Origin: an uncultured Hyphomicrobiales bacterium
GTDB taxonomy: Bacteria > Pseudomonadota > Alphaproteobacteria > Rhizobiales > Beijerinckiaceae
Direction of reading: 5' to 3'
DNA length: 57,359 nt
NCBI GenBank assembly: GCA_903931945.1
Contig: CAIZEI010000009.1
Span: 1-57,359 of the forward strand
Position 1 is the stretch's first letter. Each line of letters opens with the position of its first letter. The translations under genes were made by a program, and so were the position numbers. Under the pieces are notes generated by a model. It was given only the letters and a program-made list of their open reading frames with translations, searched no databases and had not been told where the DNA came from. This document shows positions 25,170-34,506 of the stretch, one piece after another.

Positions 25170-26597
25170 TCAAATGGCCCGGGCGACAGCAGCGGGCGCA
25201 GCGGACTGAGATGTCCGCATCCAGCGCGACACCCACCAGACATAGGCGGGCGCATAAACGAGGCAATAGGCGAGCGCGGTCGAGGCGAGAATGCCAGCTA
25301 CGCCAAACGCCGGGCCAAAATAGAATTTCAGCGCAAAGGCGAGCCCGCTGTAGCAGATCGCCGCCCGCGCCTGAAACCATGTGGCGCCCAACGCGTTCAA
25401 AAGCACATCGGCGATCCGCCCCGCCGACAGCAGGAAGATCCACGCCGACATCGCCCACAGAATGTCGGGGCCGATGGTCATTTCATTGTGCATCCACAGG
25501 CCAATGAGCGTCTGTCCGAACAGCACAAGGATTGCGCCGCCGCCGGTCGCGCACAGACCGACAATTGCAAAGCCAATCAAGACATGGCGGCGAATCCAGC
25601 TTGCATCGCCGCGCGTCGCCGCATCCGTAAAGGCCGGCCAAAAGGGCTGCGTGACAACCCAGATGAGCCCATAGGCCGTCAGGCAGGCGCGCTGCGCAAC
25701 CGCCATCTGCGAGGCCGCGTCCGGCCCGAGCAGCGACAGCGCCAGCACGCTGTCGAGATTGAAGGCGAGCGTCGCGGCAAGGCTGAGGACCAGCAAGGGA
25801 GCGCCCCGCGACATCAGTTTCAGGCAGCGTTGCGCGGAGGGCCATTCCAGCGCAGGGCGCAGGTCAGGGCGCTGCAAGAACAGATGGATCGCGCTGCAGA
25901 CGTTGGCGAGCAACAACGCGCCCGCCGTCAGCGCGGCATAGGCGCGGACATCCTGCGAGACCTGTGTCAGCGCAAACAGCCCGCCGACGGTGACAATCGT
26001 CTGGAAAGCCTCCCAAACCGAAGTCATATGGAAGCGCTGCAGTCCGCACCAGATATTTCCGGTGAGATTGAGCGGAATGTTGAGCCCGAGGCACAGCGCC
26101 GCAATCTCATAGGCCCCCGCAGCTTCGGGCGGCGCAAGGGCGGGAATGACCGCCAGCGCAAGACCCGCGCCCAACGCAGCCAGCGCAGTGGAGATCGCCA
26201 GAGCGGCGGCGATCTGGCGACGGATTTCACGCGTGTCGCCGCGCGCGCTGTTGTGCGCGATGCTGGTGAGCAGCGCCTGACCGACGCCAAAATCAACCAC
26301 AACCGTCATCCAGGAGAGCGAGGCCGCCGCCGCCCAGACGCCAAATTTTGCCGCGCCAAGCGCATGCAGCATCATCGGCATGACAATAAGGACGCCGGCG
26401 ATCTGCAGAAACCGTTGCGCGACGCCCGCCAGAGACGAGAATGCGACGCGCCGGCTCCGCTCGGCAGGGGCGCTGATCGCGGCCGGGGTCACGCGCGCCT
26501 CATAATGCTGTTTAGGGCAAAGCGCCTCCAGGAGACAGGCGGCTTCATGCACGGGCTCCCCGAAAACGGACGAATCCGGTTGTTCCGTGGTAGCCAT
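25170..26597 (-). CDS. polysaccharide flippase-like (Wzx/MATE-superfamily) membrane protein
   Basis: 475-aa membrane protein with about 12 helices after a 50-residue cytoplasmic N-terminus. Wzx-like features are FLQIAGVLIVMPMMLHALG, FGVWAAAASLSWMTVVVDFGVG and IPLNLTGNIWCGLQRFH. It probably flips a lipid-linked oligosaccharide or related lipid across the inner membrane. It stands alone between rpsA and the efflux operon; the related chain-length regulator and polymerase genes are 6 kb away on the same strand. ATG at 26597 is assumed; no good ribosome-binding site is seen. Confidence 0.82.
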   Translation of the reverse strand: MATTEQPDSSVFGEPVHEAACLLEALCPKQHYEARVTPAAISAPAERSRRVAFSSLAGVAQRFLQIAGVLIVMPMMLHALGAAKFGVWAAAASLSWMTVVVDFGVGQALLTSIAHNSARGDTREIRRQIAAALAISTALAALGAGLALAVIPALAPPEAAGAYEIAALCLGLNIPLNLTGNIWCGLQRFHMTSVWEAFQTIVTVGGLFALTQVSQDVRAYAALTAGALLLANVCSAIHLFLQRPDLRPALEWPSAQRCLKLMSRGAPLLVLSLAATLAFNLDSVLALSLLGPDAASQMAVAQRACLTAYGLIWVVTQPFWPAFTDAATRGDASWIRRHVLIGFAIVGLCATGGGAILVLFGQTLIGLWMHNEMTIGPDILWAMSAWIFLLSAGRIADVLLNALGATWFQARAAICYSGLAFALKFYFGPAFGVAGILASTALAYCLVYAPAYVWWVSRWMRTSQSAAPAAVARAI

Positions 26598-26732
26598 CAA
26601 CGATTAAGGGGGGGTTAAGCAGTCTGGGCCCCGCGCGCGGTATGGTTCTGGTCCGGGGGTGGCTTTTCATACTTGAACGTCGTCGTCGCCACCGCGGACA
26701 GACGCCGGTCACTCTTCAAAACCGCAACGCGC

Positions 26733-28286
26733 TCAATCCATCGCCGCATGGGCCGCTTGCGGCGGGGCGGCGCCGGGCGCGCCGGAGGGTCCCTTCATCA
26801 GCAGGATCAGCAAGGCGGTGGGGAAGCTCACCCAGAACATCAGCATGAAATCATTGGAATAGGCGATGGCGAGCGCTTGCCGGCTGACTTCGGCGTCCAG
26901 CGCGCTGCGCCCGCCCGAGGTCGCGACATTCCAGTAGAGATAGGCGCTGCCGGTCTGCATCATGCGGTTGAAGGGCGTCAGCGTATCGGCGATCTGCGAA
27001 TGCATGACCTGCGCGCTGCGCGCGAGCATGAAGGAGGCAATCGAGACGCCGATCGCCGAGCCCATATTGCGCACCAGGCTGAACAAGGCCGTGGCGTCAG
27101 CGCGATAGGCCGGCGATAGCGTGGCATAAGCGATCATTTGCAACGGGATGAAAATCAGCCCCAATGCAAAACCCTGAATAGACGTGACCCAGGTGAGCGT
27201 GAAGGTTTGCACAGAAGGCGTCCAGCCCGCCTGCTCCCAGAAGGAATAGGCCAGAAATGCAAGGCCCGCCAGCATCACAGCGCGCGGGTCGGCCTTGCCG
27301 CCCAGTTTGCCGGCAACCATCATGCCAATCATCGTGCCGACGCCGCGCGGGGCCATCAGCAGGCCCGCCTCCCAGACGGGATGGCCGCCCAGCGTCTGCA
27401 AATAGGGCGCAAGCAGAACCGTGCTCGCCAGCAGCACAATGCCTACGGCAAACATCAGAAAGCTGCCGGTGGAGTAATTCACGTCATGGAACATTTTCGG
27501 CGATATGAAGGGCTTTTCCGCCAGCCAGACATGCACGAGAAACAGATAGAAACCAAGCGCCGCCAGCGTCATCTCGATGAGGATTTCGCTGGAGGAAAAC
27601 CAGTCCTGTCCCTCGCCCCTGTCGAGCATGAGTTGCAGCGCGCCAAGGCCGAGCGACAATGCTGTAAAACCCGTCCAGTCAAACGGCGGAGCGGGCGCGC
27701 CGCGCTGTTCCTTCATGAAAATCGAAAAGCCCGCGATGGCCATGACGCCGAAGGGCAGATTGATGAAAAACACCCAGCGCCAGTCATAGGCGTCGGTCAG
27801 CCAGCCGCCGAGCGTGGGTCCGATGATCGGCCCGACCATCACGCCCATGCCCCACATCACCATGGCCTGACCGCGTTGCTGCGGCGGGTAGATATCGAGC
27901 ATGATCGCCTGCGAGAGCGGCACAATGGCCGCGCCGCAAACGCCCTGCATGAGGCGGAACAGCACCATCTCATCAAGCGATTGCGCCACGCCGCAGAGCA
28001 TCGAAGTCAGCGTGAAACCGGCAAGACAGAAGAGAAAGAAATTCTTGCGGCCAAAGCGCGCCGACAACCAGCCGACCGGCGCGGTCATGATCGCTGCGGC
28101 AACGATATAGGATGTCAGCACCCAGGATATCTGGTCCGATGTGGTGGACAGCGACCCCTGCATATAGGGCAGCGCGACATTGGCGATGGTGCTGTCGAGC
28201 ACCTGCATCAAAGTCGCAATCATCGTGCAGATCGTGATCAGCGTCCGGTGCGGGACGCGATCGGGATCAATGACCGACTGCGGCAT
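26733..28286 (-). CDS. emrB: DHA2-family multidrug efflux MFS permease (EmrB-like)
   Basis: 517-aa MFS antiporter with 14 predicted helices (DHA2 group). Motifs: LDSTIANVALPYMQGSL in helix 1, the motif A loop GWLSARFGRKNFF and the antiporter motif C GVMVGPIIGPTLGGWL. It works with the periplasmic adaptor EmrA and an outer-membrane channel to expel drugs or hydrophobic acids. Start at 28286 overlaps emrA by 20 nt. No outer-membrane factor gene is adjacent, so TolC must come from elsewhere. Confidence 0.93.
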   Translation of the reverse strand: MPQSVIDPDRVPHRTLITICTMIATLMQVLDSTIANVALPYMQGSLSTTSDQISWVLTSYIVAAAIMTAPVGWLSARFGRKNFFLFCLAGFTLTSMLCGVAQSLDEMVLFRLMQGVCGAAIVPLSQAIMLDIYPPQQRGQAMVMWGMGVMVGPIIGPTLGGWLTDAYDWRWVFFINLPFGVMAIAGFSIFMKEQRGAPAPPFDWTGFTALSLGLGALQLMLDRGEGQDWFSSSEILIEMTLAALGFYLFLVHVWLAEKPFISPKMFHDVNYSTGSFLMFAVGIVLLASTVLLAPYLQTLGGHPVWEAGLLMAPRGVGTMIGMMVAGKLGGKADPRAVMLAGLAFLAYSFWEQAGWTPSVQTFTLTWVTSIQGFALGLIFIPLQMIAYATLSPAYRADATALFSLVRNMGSAIGVSIASFMLARSAQVMHSQIADTLTPFNRMMQTGSAYLYWNVATSGGRSALDAEVSRQALAIAYSNDFMLMFWVSFPTALLILLMKGPSGAPGAAPPQAAHAAMD

Positions 28287-29529
28287 CGGGCCTGCTCCGC
28301 ATTGGCGCGGGGCCCCAGTCCCAGAGATCGGAAAGACGCCGGATGTGGCCGCTGTCGATCTCGACGACTACGCTCATGCCCGACAGCAGACGCGGATCGT
28401 CAGCGCCCGGTTTCACCTTGATGCGCACCGGCACGCGCTGAACGACCTTCACCCAGTTGCCGCTGGCGTTCTGGGCCGGGATCAGCGCGAATTCCGAACC
28501 TGTTGCGGGTGAAATGGAATCGACCTCGCCCTTGAAGGCATGGCCGGGATAGGCGTCCACCGTGAAGTCAACGGAATCGCCGCTCTTGATAAAGGTCAGG
28601 TCCGTCTCTTTCACATTGGCTTCGATGTAGAAGCCATCGCTCGCCACCAGCGCCACAGCGCCGGTATTGGTCAAGGCTGCGGTCTGGGAGACGAGGAATG
28701 CGCCGGGCTGCAAGCGGTCAACAGCAGTCACGATGCCGCTGAATGGCGCGCGCACAACCGTATGATCGAGCTGACGCTGCGCTTCGGCCACGCCCGCCTG
28801 CGCTGCAAGATATTGCGAGGTCTGCTCAACGGGAAAGTCCTCCGCGCCGCCAAGACGCGTCAGCGCCGCTTCCGACTGACGCTTCATGGCCTCAAGCTGT
28901 TTTTGCGCGGCCAGCAGCGTGAAACGGGCCTGATCGAGCGAGGCCTGCGTGCCGGAGCTTGTGCGCGCCAGCCCCTCGGCGCGGTCATTGGTGGCCTGCG
29001 CCAGAGCCACTTGCGCGGTCTGGGCGGCGATGCCCGCCTGCAATTGCGCGTAATCGCCATGCGCCGCCTGCAGCCCGGTGCGGATGCTCACAAGTTGCGC
29101 CTTCGCCAATTGCAGAGCGATTTCAAACTGTGCGGGGTCTACCCGGAAGAGAATGTCGCCCGCCTTCACGCGCGCGCCCTCACTGACATCGACGGACGAC
29201 ACAATCCCCGAAACATCCGTGGAGACCATCAATTTGGGCGCGCGGATATAGGCGTCGTCACTGCTGACCCAGCGTCCGCCATGCAGCCAGTAGCCTGTCC
29301 CGAGGGCAACGACGGCGAAAATGCCGCCAGCCATCAGAAGCAGGCGCAGAAAATTCCTGCCGCCCTTGCGGGCAACATGCGCAACCGGCGTCTCTGTCTG
29401 TGCGGAAGGCGCTTCGCCGCGTGCGACTGGCTCCGGCGGGGGCGCAGGCGCGCGTTCCGGGACTTCGTTCCGGGCAGCTTCATCCGCGCGGGCGGGTTGC
29501 TGTTTCAGGTTAGTGACATTGGCGCTCAT
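28267..29529 (-). CDS. emrA: HlyD-family membrane fusion protein (EmrA-like)
   Basis: 420-aa periplasmic adaptor. A Pro/Ala-rich cytoplasmic N-terminus (PERAPAPPPEPVARGE) is followed by one membrane anchor near residues 62-84. A lipoyl-like half-motif follows (KAGDILFRVDPAQFEIAL), then a coiled-coil hairpin of about 100 residues. The second half-motif is LDHTVVRAPFSGIVTAV, and the beta-barrel domain follows. The start overlaps the marR stop as TGATG, so translation of the three genes is coupled. Confidence 0.93.
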   Translation of the reverse strand: MSANVTNLKQQPARADEAARNEVPERAPAPPPEPVARGEAPSAQTETPVAHVARKGGRNFLRLLLMAGGIFAVVALGTGYWLHGGRWVSSDDAYIRAPKLMVSTDVSGIVSSVDVSEGARVKAGDILFRVDPAQFEIALQLAKAQLVSIRTGLQAAHGDYAQLQAGIAAQTAQVALAQATNDRAEGLARTSSGTQASLDQARFTLLAAQKQLEAMKRQSEAALTRLGGAEDFPVEQTSQYLAAQAGVAEAQRQLDHTVVRAPFSGIVTAVDRLQPGAFLVSQTAALTNTGAVALVASDGFYIEANVKETDLTFIKSGDSVDFTVDAYPGHAFKGEVDSISPATGSEFALIPAQNASGNWVKVVQRVPVRIKVKPGADDPRLLSGMSVVVEIDSGHIRRLSDLWDWGPAPMRSRPDAAVGH

Positions 29530-29984
29530 CAGCTGGCTTTCGCCCCTTCGCGTTTCTCGGTCAGAAGATTGTCTTTCATGGTCAGCAGCGCAGACGTCAG
29601 GCGCCCGACCTGCTCAGGTTCGATCCCCGCCGTCAGGCATTCCTTGAGATCCTGACTATAGGCCTGCAGTAAAGCGAGATTGGGGCCAGCCGCCGGGGTC
29701 AGATGCAGGCGCCGCACGCGCCGGTCTGCGGGGTCGAGGCGACGTTCAACAAGACCGCGCGCCTCCAGCCTGTCAATCAGCCGGGCGATGGTGATTGGCT
29801 CGACCTCGACCAGGCTCGCCAGCTCGTTTTGCGACATGCCGGGGCGCATATGCAGGCGCAGCAGAATGATCCATTGCGCGCGGGTCATACCATGCGCGCG
29901 CGCGCGCTGGTCGGCCCGCGTGCGCATCAGCCGGGCGAGGTCATGGATGACAAGAAGGAGATCGGTTTCGGAAATACCTGGCAC
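29529..29984 (-). CDS. MarR-family transcriptional regulator
   Basis: 151-aa winged-helix repressor of the MarR type and probable local regulator of emrAB. The recognition helix region is MSQNELASLVEVEPITIARLIDRLEARGLVERR and the wing is DPADRRVRRLHLT. The GTG start at 29984 fits the domain but has no clear ribosome-binding site. Inverted repeats lie 6 nt upstream, where binding would block its own transcription. Members of this group release DNA on binding phenolic or other lipophilic ligands; the inducer here is unknown. Confidence 0.92.
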   Translation of the reverse strand: MPGISETDLLLVIHDLARLMRTRADQRARAHGMTRAQWIILLRLHMRPGMSQNELASLVEVEPITIARLIDRLEARGLVERRLDPADRRVRRLHLTPAAGPNLALLQAYSQDLKECLTAGIEPEQVGRLTSALLTMKDNLLTEKREGAKAS

Positions 29985-29989
29985 GGCGC

Positions 29990-30025
29990 TATCATACGTT
30001 GATTATGATAAGCTAGCTTATGATA
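29990..30025. promoter_or_regulatory. marR-emrAB operator: three TATGATA/TATCATA half-sites and a palindrome
   Basis: TATCATA-N7-TATGATA (29990-30010) forms a perfect 21-bp dyad. A third half-site TATGATA lies at 30019-30025. Between and overlapping them is the perfect 14-bp palindrome ATAAGCTAGCTTAT (30008-30021). The block lies immediately upstream of the marR start in otherwise GC-rich DNA, the classic place for MarR autorepression. Confidence 0.65.
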
Positions 30026-30063
30026 TATGCGGCGCACAAAGTCAAGGCGTCGATAGAAAACGC

Positions 30064-30091
30064 AAAAACCTCGCCGGATTTCCGGGCGAGG
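30064..30091 (-). terminator. rho-independent terminator of dnaA
   Basis: On the minus strand CCTCGCC / GGCGAGG (7 bp, 9-nt loop) is followed by TTTTTGCGTTTT. It lies about 30 bp after the dnaA stop. Confidence 0.85.
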
Positions 30092-30122
30092 CCTTCGACC
30101 AACATCGGCAGGTTGCGAATAT

Positions 30123-31610
30123 TCAGTCCAGAAGCAGGCGCTTGAGAAGTTCGATCTCCTGACTGAGCGTGCTGTCCAGACCCGCCAGCCCCTCGATCTT
30201 GCGAACGGCGTGGAGAACCGTCGTGTGATCCCTGCCGCCAAACCGCCTGCCGATTTCCGGCAGCGAGCGGGGCGTCAAGACCTTGGCGAGATACATCGCA
30301 ATCTGGCGCGGACGCACCACGACAGCGGTTCGACGCGCGGACAGAATGTCGGCGCGGCTCACGTTATAGTGGCTCGCAACCATCTTCTGGATGTCTTCGA
30401 TCTTGACGCGCTTGGGTTCGCGCGTCCGGACGAGATCGCGGATAGCGTCCTCGGCGATTTCAACTGTCAAAGGCGCGCTTGTAAGCGTCGCGCGACCGAG
30501 CAAACGACTCACTGCGCCTTCAAGATCGCGGCCATTGGTGTCAATGGCGTTGGCGACATAAGCAATGACCGCCGCCGGGACATCGAAGCCGGGATGTTTC
30601 AGGCGAACGGCGGCAATGCGTGAACGCAGGATGTTGAGCCGCAAGTCCATATCCAGAGACCCGATATCCGTACTCAAGCCGCCCATCAGGCGGGATCGCA
30701 CACGCTCGTCAAGGCTTTCGAGTTCCGCAGGAGGACGGTCGCCGGCCACGACGACCTGCCGCCCGGCGTCAATCAGGGCCCCCAGCGTGTGACAGAACTC
30801 ATGCTGGATCGATTTGCCTGTCAGAAATTGCACATCGTCAATGACCAGCATGTCGATGCCGCGCAATTTGTCCTTGAAAGCCAGCGCATTCTGCGTTTTG
30901 AGCGCCTGCGCAAATCGGTACATGAAGTTTTCCGCCGTCAGATAAATGACACGCTGTCCGCGTTCATGCGCGCTATGCGCGATCGCCTGCAAAAGATGCG
31001 TTTTGCCGAGCCCCACCGCAGCATGAATATAGAGCGGATTGTAAACGGTTGCGTCGCCGGGCGCGGCCTGCGCAACGCGCATCGCCGCCGCATGGGCGAA
31101 ATGATTGGATCGTCCGACATGGAAATGAGCGAATGTCATGCGGGGATCCAGACGCGATCCGTTCATGCCGTCAGTTTCGCTCGGGAATGGCCCCCCCTTT
31201 TTGTCAGCCTTGCCCGGCTCTCGCGATTTTGACAATTCAACGGAAGGCAAGCGCGAAAGGCCTGCCGGCGGCATTCCCGATTCGCTATGTCCAGCCGGCG
31301 CCCCGGAGGCCAGATGCGAACCGATGGGGCGCGATGTCACTCGAACATCCACCGAAATGCTCGCAATATCAGGCGCCTCATCACGGAGCGTCGCCAGAAT
31401 GCGCTCATTGTAATTGGAATGAATCCACGACTTCAGAAAGCGCGTCGGCACCGACAGGCTGGCGACCCCTTCGGTAACTGAATCAAGCTCAAGACGGTGG
31501 AACCAGGAATTATAGACATCCTGTCCCAACTCGGCGCGCAAACGCAAACAGGTGCGACGCCACGCTTCCGCATAAATTGACCGTAGCGGCCTGTCAGAAA
31601 TATCGTCCAT
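30123..31610 (-). CDS. dnaA: chromosomal replication initiator protein DnaA
   Basis: 495-aa AAA+ initiator that binds DnaA boxes and opens oriC. Domain I covers about residues 10-90, and domain II is a variable linker to about 155. Domain III has the P-loop AAVGLGKTH and Walker [10 protein letters not shown]; the first Gly of the P-loop is Ala. Domain IV ends with the DNA-binding signature [22 protein letters not shown] lies 8 nt before the ATG. Neighbouring rpsT and an AT-rich intergenic region match the alphaproteobacterial dnaA locus. Confidence 0.98.
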   Translation of the reverse strand: MDDISDRPLRSIYAEAWRRTCLRLRAELGQDVYNSWFHRLELDSVTEGVASLSVPTRFLKSWIHSNYNERILATLRDEAPDIASISVDVRVTSRPIGSHLASGAPAGHSESGMPPAGLSRLPSVELSKSREPGKADKKGGPFPSETDGMNGSRLDPRMTFAHFHVGRSNHFAHAAAMRVAQAAPGDATVYNPLYIHAAVGLGKTHLLQAIAHSAHERGQRVIYLTAENFMYRFAQALKTQNALAFKDKLRGIDMLVIDDVQFLTGKSIQHEFCHTLGALIDAGRQVVVAGDRPPAELESLDERVRSRLMGGLSTDIGSLDMDLRLNILRSRIAAVRLKHPGFDVPAAVIAYVANAIDTNGRDLEGAVSRLLGRATLTSAPLTVEIAEDAIRDLVRTREPKRVKIEDIQKMVASHYNVSRADILSARRTAVVVRPRQIAMYLAKVLTPRSLPEIGRRFGGRDHTTVLHAVRKIEGLAGLDSTLSQEIELLKRLLLD

Positions 31611-32452
31611 TATTTTGGCCCCTCGAATTTCAAAAAAATGTGCACAGATTCACTTCGCACCGCGTGCAAGAGCGGACGCAAAACCGACGCAACATGAGGA
31701 TTTAATGCAGGAACGGACCGCTAGATGCGGAACTCCAACACGGATGGCGCTGACCGCACAGCCTTTTCCAGACCCGAGGCTTCACGTGCGGACGCTGTGA
31801 CGCGGCAGTTTTTCATTGCGCGCATTCTTTGGTCTTTGAATCTGATTTTCATTTTATCTGCCCCCTGGAACTCCGACCGAACGCCGAAAATCCAAAAACA
31901 TCAATGTACAAATATTAATAGATTTATATCCAGAGCGTAGTTCTCTCAAATTGCAAAAATATCACAAATTTATACGGTAAGATGAGCCGCTCAAATTTTG
32001 AGTGGACACCATGATCTTCTCAGTCGCTCAAGATGTACTTTGTTCACCCCACCGCCGATGCATTACATGTACGCGCCTTCTCGTGCGGGTTCAAATGGAT
32101 TCGTTAAAAAAGTGACACCACAGTTTTGATCGACTGGCGAAAAGTTCAGTGAAGAATGGTTCAATAGCGATTTCAGCAGATAAGGCATTGGTTTCCAAGG
32201 CTTTGACTCGACCGACATAAAAAAGTTACAAAACATCCCCAAATCCACCGGCGAAACAAAGTCGCCGGGCTATCCACAGACAAAGCGCGAACCCGCAATC
32301 TTGGTGGCCAATCAATTGAAATATATTAATAAATTCCGCACGCTTTTGCGCCCCGCGATCACCTGCGGCGCATGTCGCGGAACCGCTACAAAACAGTCAG
32401 AATTTTACCATGCGACAGTTCCCTGACCCAATGGCGACTTGCCCCGTAACGC
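31611..32452. other. AT-rich dnaA-rpsT intergenic region, candidate oriC or dnaA control region
   Basis: Over 800 bp with no convincing gene, much richer in A+T than its surroundings, especially 31890-31980. Seen: one near-consensus DnaA box CTATCCACA (32270-32278). Beside it is a perfect stem-loop CCGGCGA / TCGCCGG (32248-32268). There is also a 13-bp palindrome CTCAAA-T-TTTGAG (31990-32002) and a TGTGCACA palindrome 29 bp upstream of dnaA (31639-31646). One clear DnaA box is too few for a typical oriC, and many Hyphomicrobiales keep oriC elsewhere, so a dnaA promoter region is equally likely. Confidence 0.4.
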
Positions 32453-32474
32453 AAAAAACCCGGCCAAGGCCGGG
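32453..32474 (-). terminator. rho-independent terminator of rpsT
   Basis: On the minus strand CCCGGCC-TT-GGCCGGG followed by TTTTTT. It lies 33 bp after the rpsT stop. Confidence 0.92.
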
Positions 32475-32507
32475 CTCATGGTGCGCGATCGATAATAGGA
32501 TGCGATA

Positions 32508-32774
32508 TTACTTCGCCAGCGCTTTCACGCGGGCGCTCAGACGCGAAATCTTCCGCGACGCCGTATTCTTATGCAGAATTCCCTTCTGGGCGGCGCGCAT
32601 GACCAGTGGCTGCGCGGCGCTGAAAGCAGCCTGCGCCAAGGCGGCGTCGCCCGTCGCAAGCGCTTCTTCCAACTTCCTGACATAGGTCCGCATCTGGCTG
32701 CGGCGAGACTTGTTGATCTCGGTGCGATGTGCGATCTTTCGAACGGCCTTCTTGGCCGAGGATGTATTAGCCAT
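32508..32774 (-). CDS. rpsT: 30S ribosomal protein S20
   Basis: 88-aa S20, a helical 16S rRNA-binding protein of the small subunit. [17 protein letters not shown] at the N-terminus and the Lys/Arg-rich composition are diagnostic. GHKN-like [15 protein letters not shown] closes the protein. ATG at 32774 has GAGGA just upstream; the frame continues further 5' without family similarity. It has its own promoter and terminator and lies upstream of dnaA on the same strand, the usual alphaproteobacterial order. Confidence 0.98.
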   Translation of the reverse strand: MANTSSAKKAVRKIAHRTEINKSRRSQMRTYVRKLEEALATGDAALAQAAFSAAQPLVMRAAQKGILHKNTASRKISRLSARVKALAK

Positions 32775-32852
32775 AATGTCCTCAGAAACGGCCCGTGCGC
32801 AGGCGCAAGCCCAAAACCCTGCCGGCGCCTGTCGGGGCCGAACGTTAGCCGC

Positions 32853-32882
32853 CTTATATGCTGCAATCGCCGCCGCCGTCAA
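32853..32882 (-). promoter_or_regulatory. rpsT promoter
   Basis: On the minus strand TTGACG (32882-32877), 18-nt spacer, TATAAG (32858-32853). This predicts a start near 32846 and a 70-nt leader. The rest of the 315-bp gap between rpsT and the next gene (32775-33090) shows nothing else. Confidence 0.65.
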
Positions 32883-33090
32883 CGCGCATATGAAGGAAAA
32901 ACGATCGCCAGGGGTAAACCCGGAAAAGCGTCTGGCCTATCCCGCGAAATTCCGCGTGCTCGCAGAATTCCGGCTGGCGCTCGCCGCCGATGCCAGCAGA
33001 TGTCCGCCGGGCGTCCAATCTGTCCGCCGCACTTGCATTCAGCCGGTGGATTGGCCACCCTGCGGAACATTGCGAATATGACCCTCACTT

Positions 33091-34086
33091 ATGGATACAG
33101 CGATGCGCGCCGGATGGTATGAAAAGACAGGCCCGGCGAGTGACGTCATCGTTGTTGGCGAAATCCCGGTTCCGCAGCCGGGTCCCGGGGAAATCCTGAT
33201 CCGGCTGCACGCCTCGGGGATCAATCCCTCGGACTACAAACGGCGCGGCAATACCAGGGCGGCAATGGAATTTCCACGCGTGATCCCGCATTCCGATGGC
33301 GCAGGCGTGATCGCGGCGCTCGGCGCTGGCGTTCAAGGGTTTCATGCGGGCGATCGCGTCTGGTGCTATAACGCGCAATGGGCGCGGCCATTTGGAACCG
33401 CTGCCGAATATGTTGTTTTGCCCCGCCGCCTCGTGCGGCCCTTGCCCGCCGGCGCCAGCTTTATACAGGGCGCCTGTTTCGGCATTCCGGCCATGACGGG
33501 CTATCACGCCGTTCGCGTGGCGGGACCTGTTGAGGGAAAGACAATATATATACCCGGCGCGACGGGCCGCGTTGGCGCCTATGCCGTGCAATTCGCCAAA
33601 TGGCGCGGCGCCCGCGTCATTGCCTCGACTGGCGGCGGCGGCGATGCGCAAAACGCTGTGCGAGCGCTGGGCGCGGACGTCGTTCTGGACCGAAATGACA
33701 GTGATCTGGCCGCCCGGTTGATGGCCGAAACCGACGGGCGCGGCGTCGATCGGGTGATTGACGTCGATTTGCCGGGCAATATCGTCCTTGACGAAAAGAT
33801 TGTCGCCGAAAACGGCGCTGTCGTTTCCTTCGGCGCGGCCAGTACGCCCACACTCCAGGTTTCCATGTCAGGCCGTCGCGCCCGCAACTTCTCGATCCAC
33901 CTGATATTCGTTTATTTGCTCGACGATGCGACGGCTGCTGCGACCTGCGCCGGCATCGAGGCGGCAGAGCTGGACGGCGCCCTGAAACATCGCATCGCGG
34001 GCGTGTTCCCTCTGAACGACCTTGCCAAAGCGCACGCCTTCGCCGAAACGACCAGCGGCACAGGCCATGTGGTCGTGGAAATATAG
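33091..34086 (+). CDS. zinc-type alcohol dehydrogenase/quinone oxidoreductase (MDR family)
   Basis: 331-aa medium-chain reductase of the quinone oxidoreductase group, without catalytic zinc ligands. A GroES-like N-terminal domain (PQPGPGEILIRLHASGINPSDYKRRG) is followed by a Rossmann domain. Its nucleotide motif is IYIPGATGRVGAYAVQ and the DRND segment follows. It likely reduces quinones or enals with NADPH. A start at 33103 (MRAGWYEK) is equally possible and fits relatives better. It is monocistronic and convergent with the small secreted protein gene. Substrate unknown. Confidence 0.88.
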   Translation: MDTAMRAGWYEKTGPASDVIVVGEIPVPQPGPGEILIRLHASGINPSDYKRRGNTRAAMEFPRVIPHSDGAGVIAALGAGVQGFHAGDRVWCYNAQWARPFGTAAEYVVLPRRLVRPLPAGASFIQGACFGIPAMTGYHAVRVAGPVEGKTIYIPGATGRVGAYAVQFAKWRGARVIASTGGGGDAQNAVRALGADVVLDRNDSDLAARLMAETDGRGVDRVIDVDLPGNIVLDEKIVAENGAVVSFGAASTPTLQVSMSGRRARNFSIHLIFVYLLDDATAAATCAGIEAAELDGALKHRIAGVFPLNDLAKAHAFAETTSGTGHVVVEI

Positions 34087-34113
34087 ACAGCCGGACCTGA
34101 CAATTCCAAGTTC

Positions 34114-34398
34114 CTATCGGTCGGTGGATGAAAGGTTTTCGCATCGAAGACCGACAAGGCATTGTGGATTGTCGGCTGCCGGCGCAAAACCCGGCAAGGC
34201 CGTCTGTCCGAGATAACACTGAGACTCGGACGCCACAAATTGTGCGTATGTGTCGCGTCCGGTGCTCATAACAACAGACTTTCGCGCCTGAACCAGCGCC
34301 TGCGCGCTCGCACAGGACATCGCGGTCGTTTGTGGCCGCGACTGGGCTTGCGCCGACGCCGAAACCAGCAGTCCCACGGTCAGGATGATTGCTTTCAT
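34114..34398 (-). CDS. small secreted protein of unknown function
   Basis: 94-aa exported protein. ATG at 34398 has GGGAGG 5 nt upstream and starts a clean signal peptide (MKAIILTVGLLVSASAQAQ). The mature part, about 75 residues, has four cysteines (CASAQALVQA; QCYLGQTALPGF; NPQCLVGLRCEN), enough for two disulfides. This cysteine pattern resembles small conserved rhizobial proteins of no known function. It lies downstream of the YciB-type gene on the same strand. Confidence 0.75.
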   Translation of the reverse strand: MKAIILTVGLLVSASAQAQSRPQTTAMSCASAQALVQARKSVVMSTGRDTYAQFVASESQCYLGQTALPGFAPAADNPQCLVGLRCENLSSTDR

Positions 34399-34506
34399 GT
34401 GGCCTCCCGGAGCCTTTTTCGATCCAGCCGGATCGGAAAATATCGCCTGATTCATGCTTTGAAGCACTGCCTTTGCGCGCTCGACGTCTGTTTCGTCTGT
34501 AACGCC

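Noticed and set aside
25158..26618. 486-codon open frame opposite the flippase gene
   Set aside because: Arg/Gln-rich composition typical of antisense frames over a membrane protein; no family similarity.
27138..28421. 427-codon open frame opposite emrB
   Set aside because: Same antisense effect; the sense strand encodes a clear MFS protein.
32085..32105. tRNA T-loop-like stretch (GCGGGTTCAAATGG)
   Set aside because: No acceptor, anticodon or D arms can be paired around it.
32063..32248. 61-codon frame in the dnaA-rpsT gap
   Set aside because: No ribosome-binding site or similarity; lies in AT-rich intergenic DNA.
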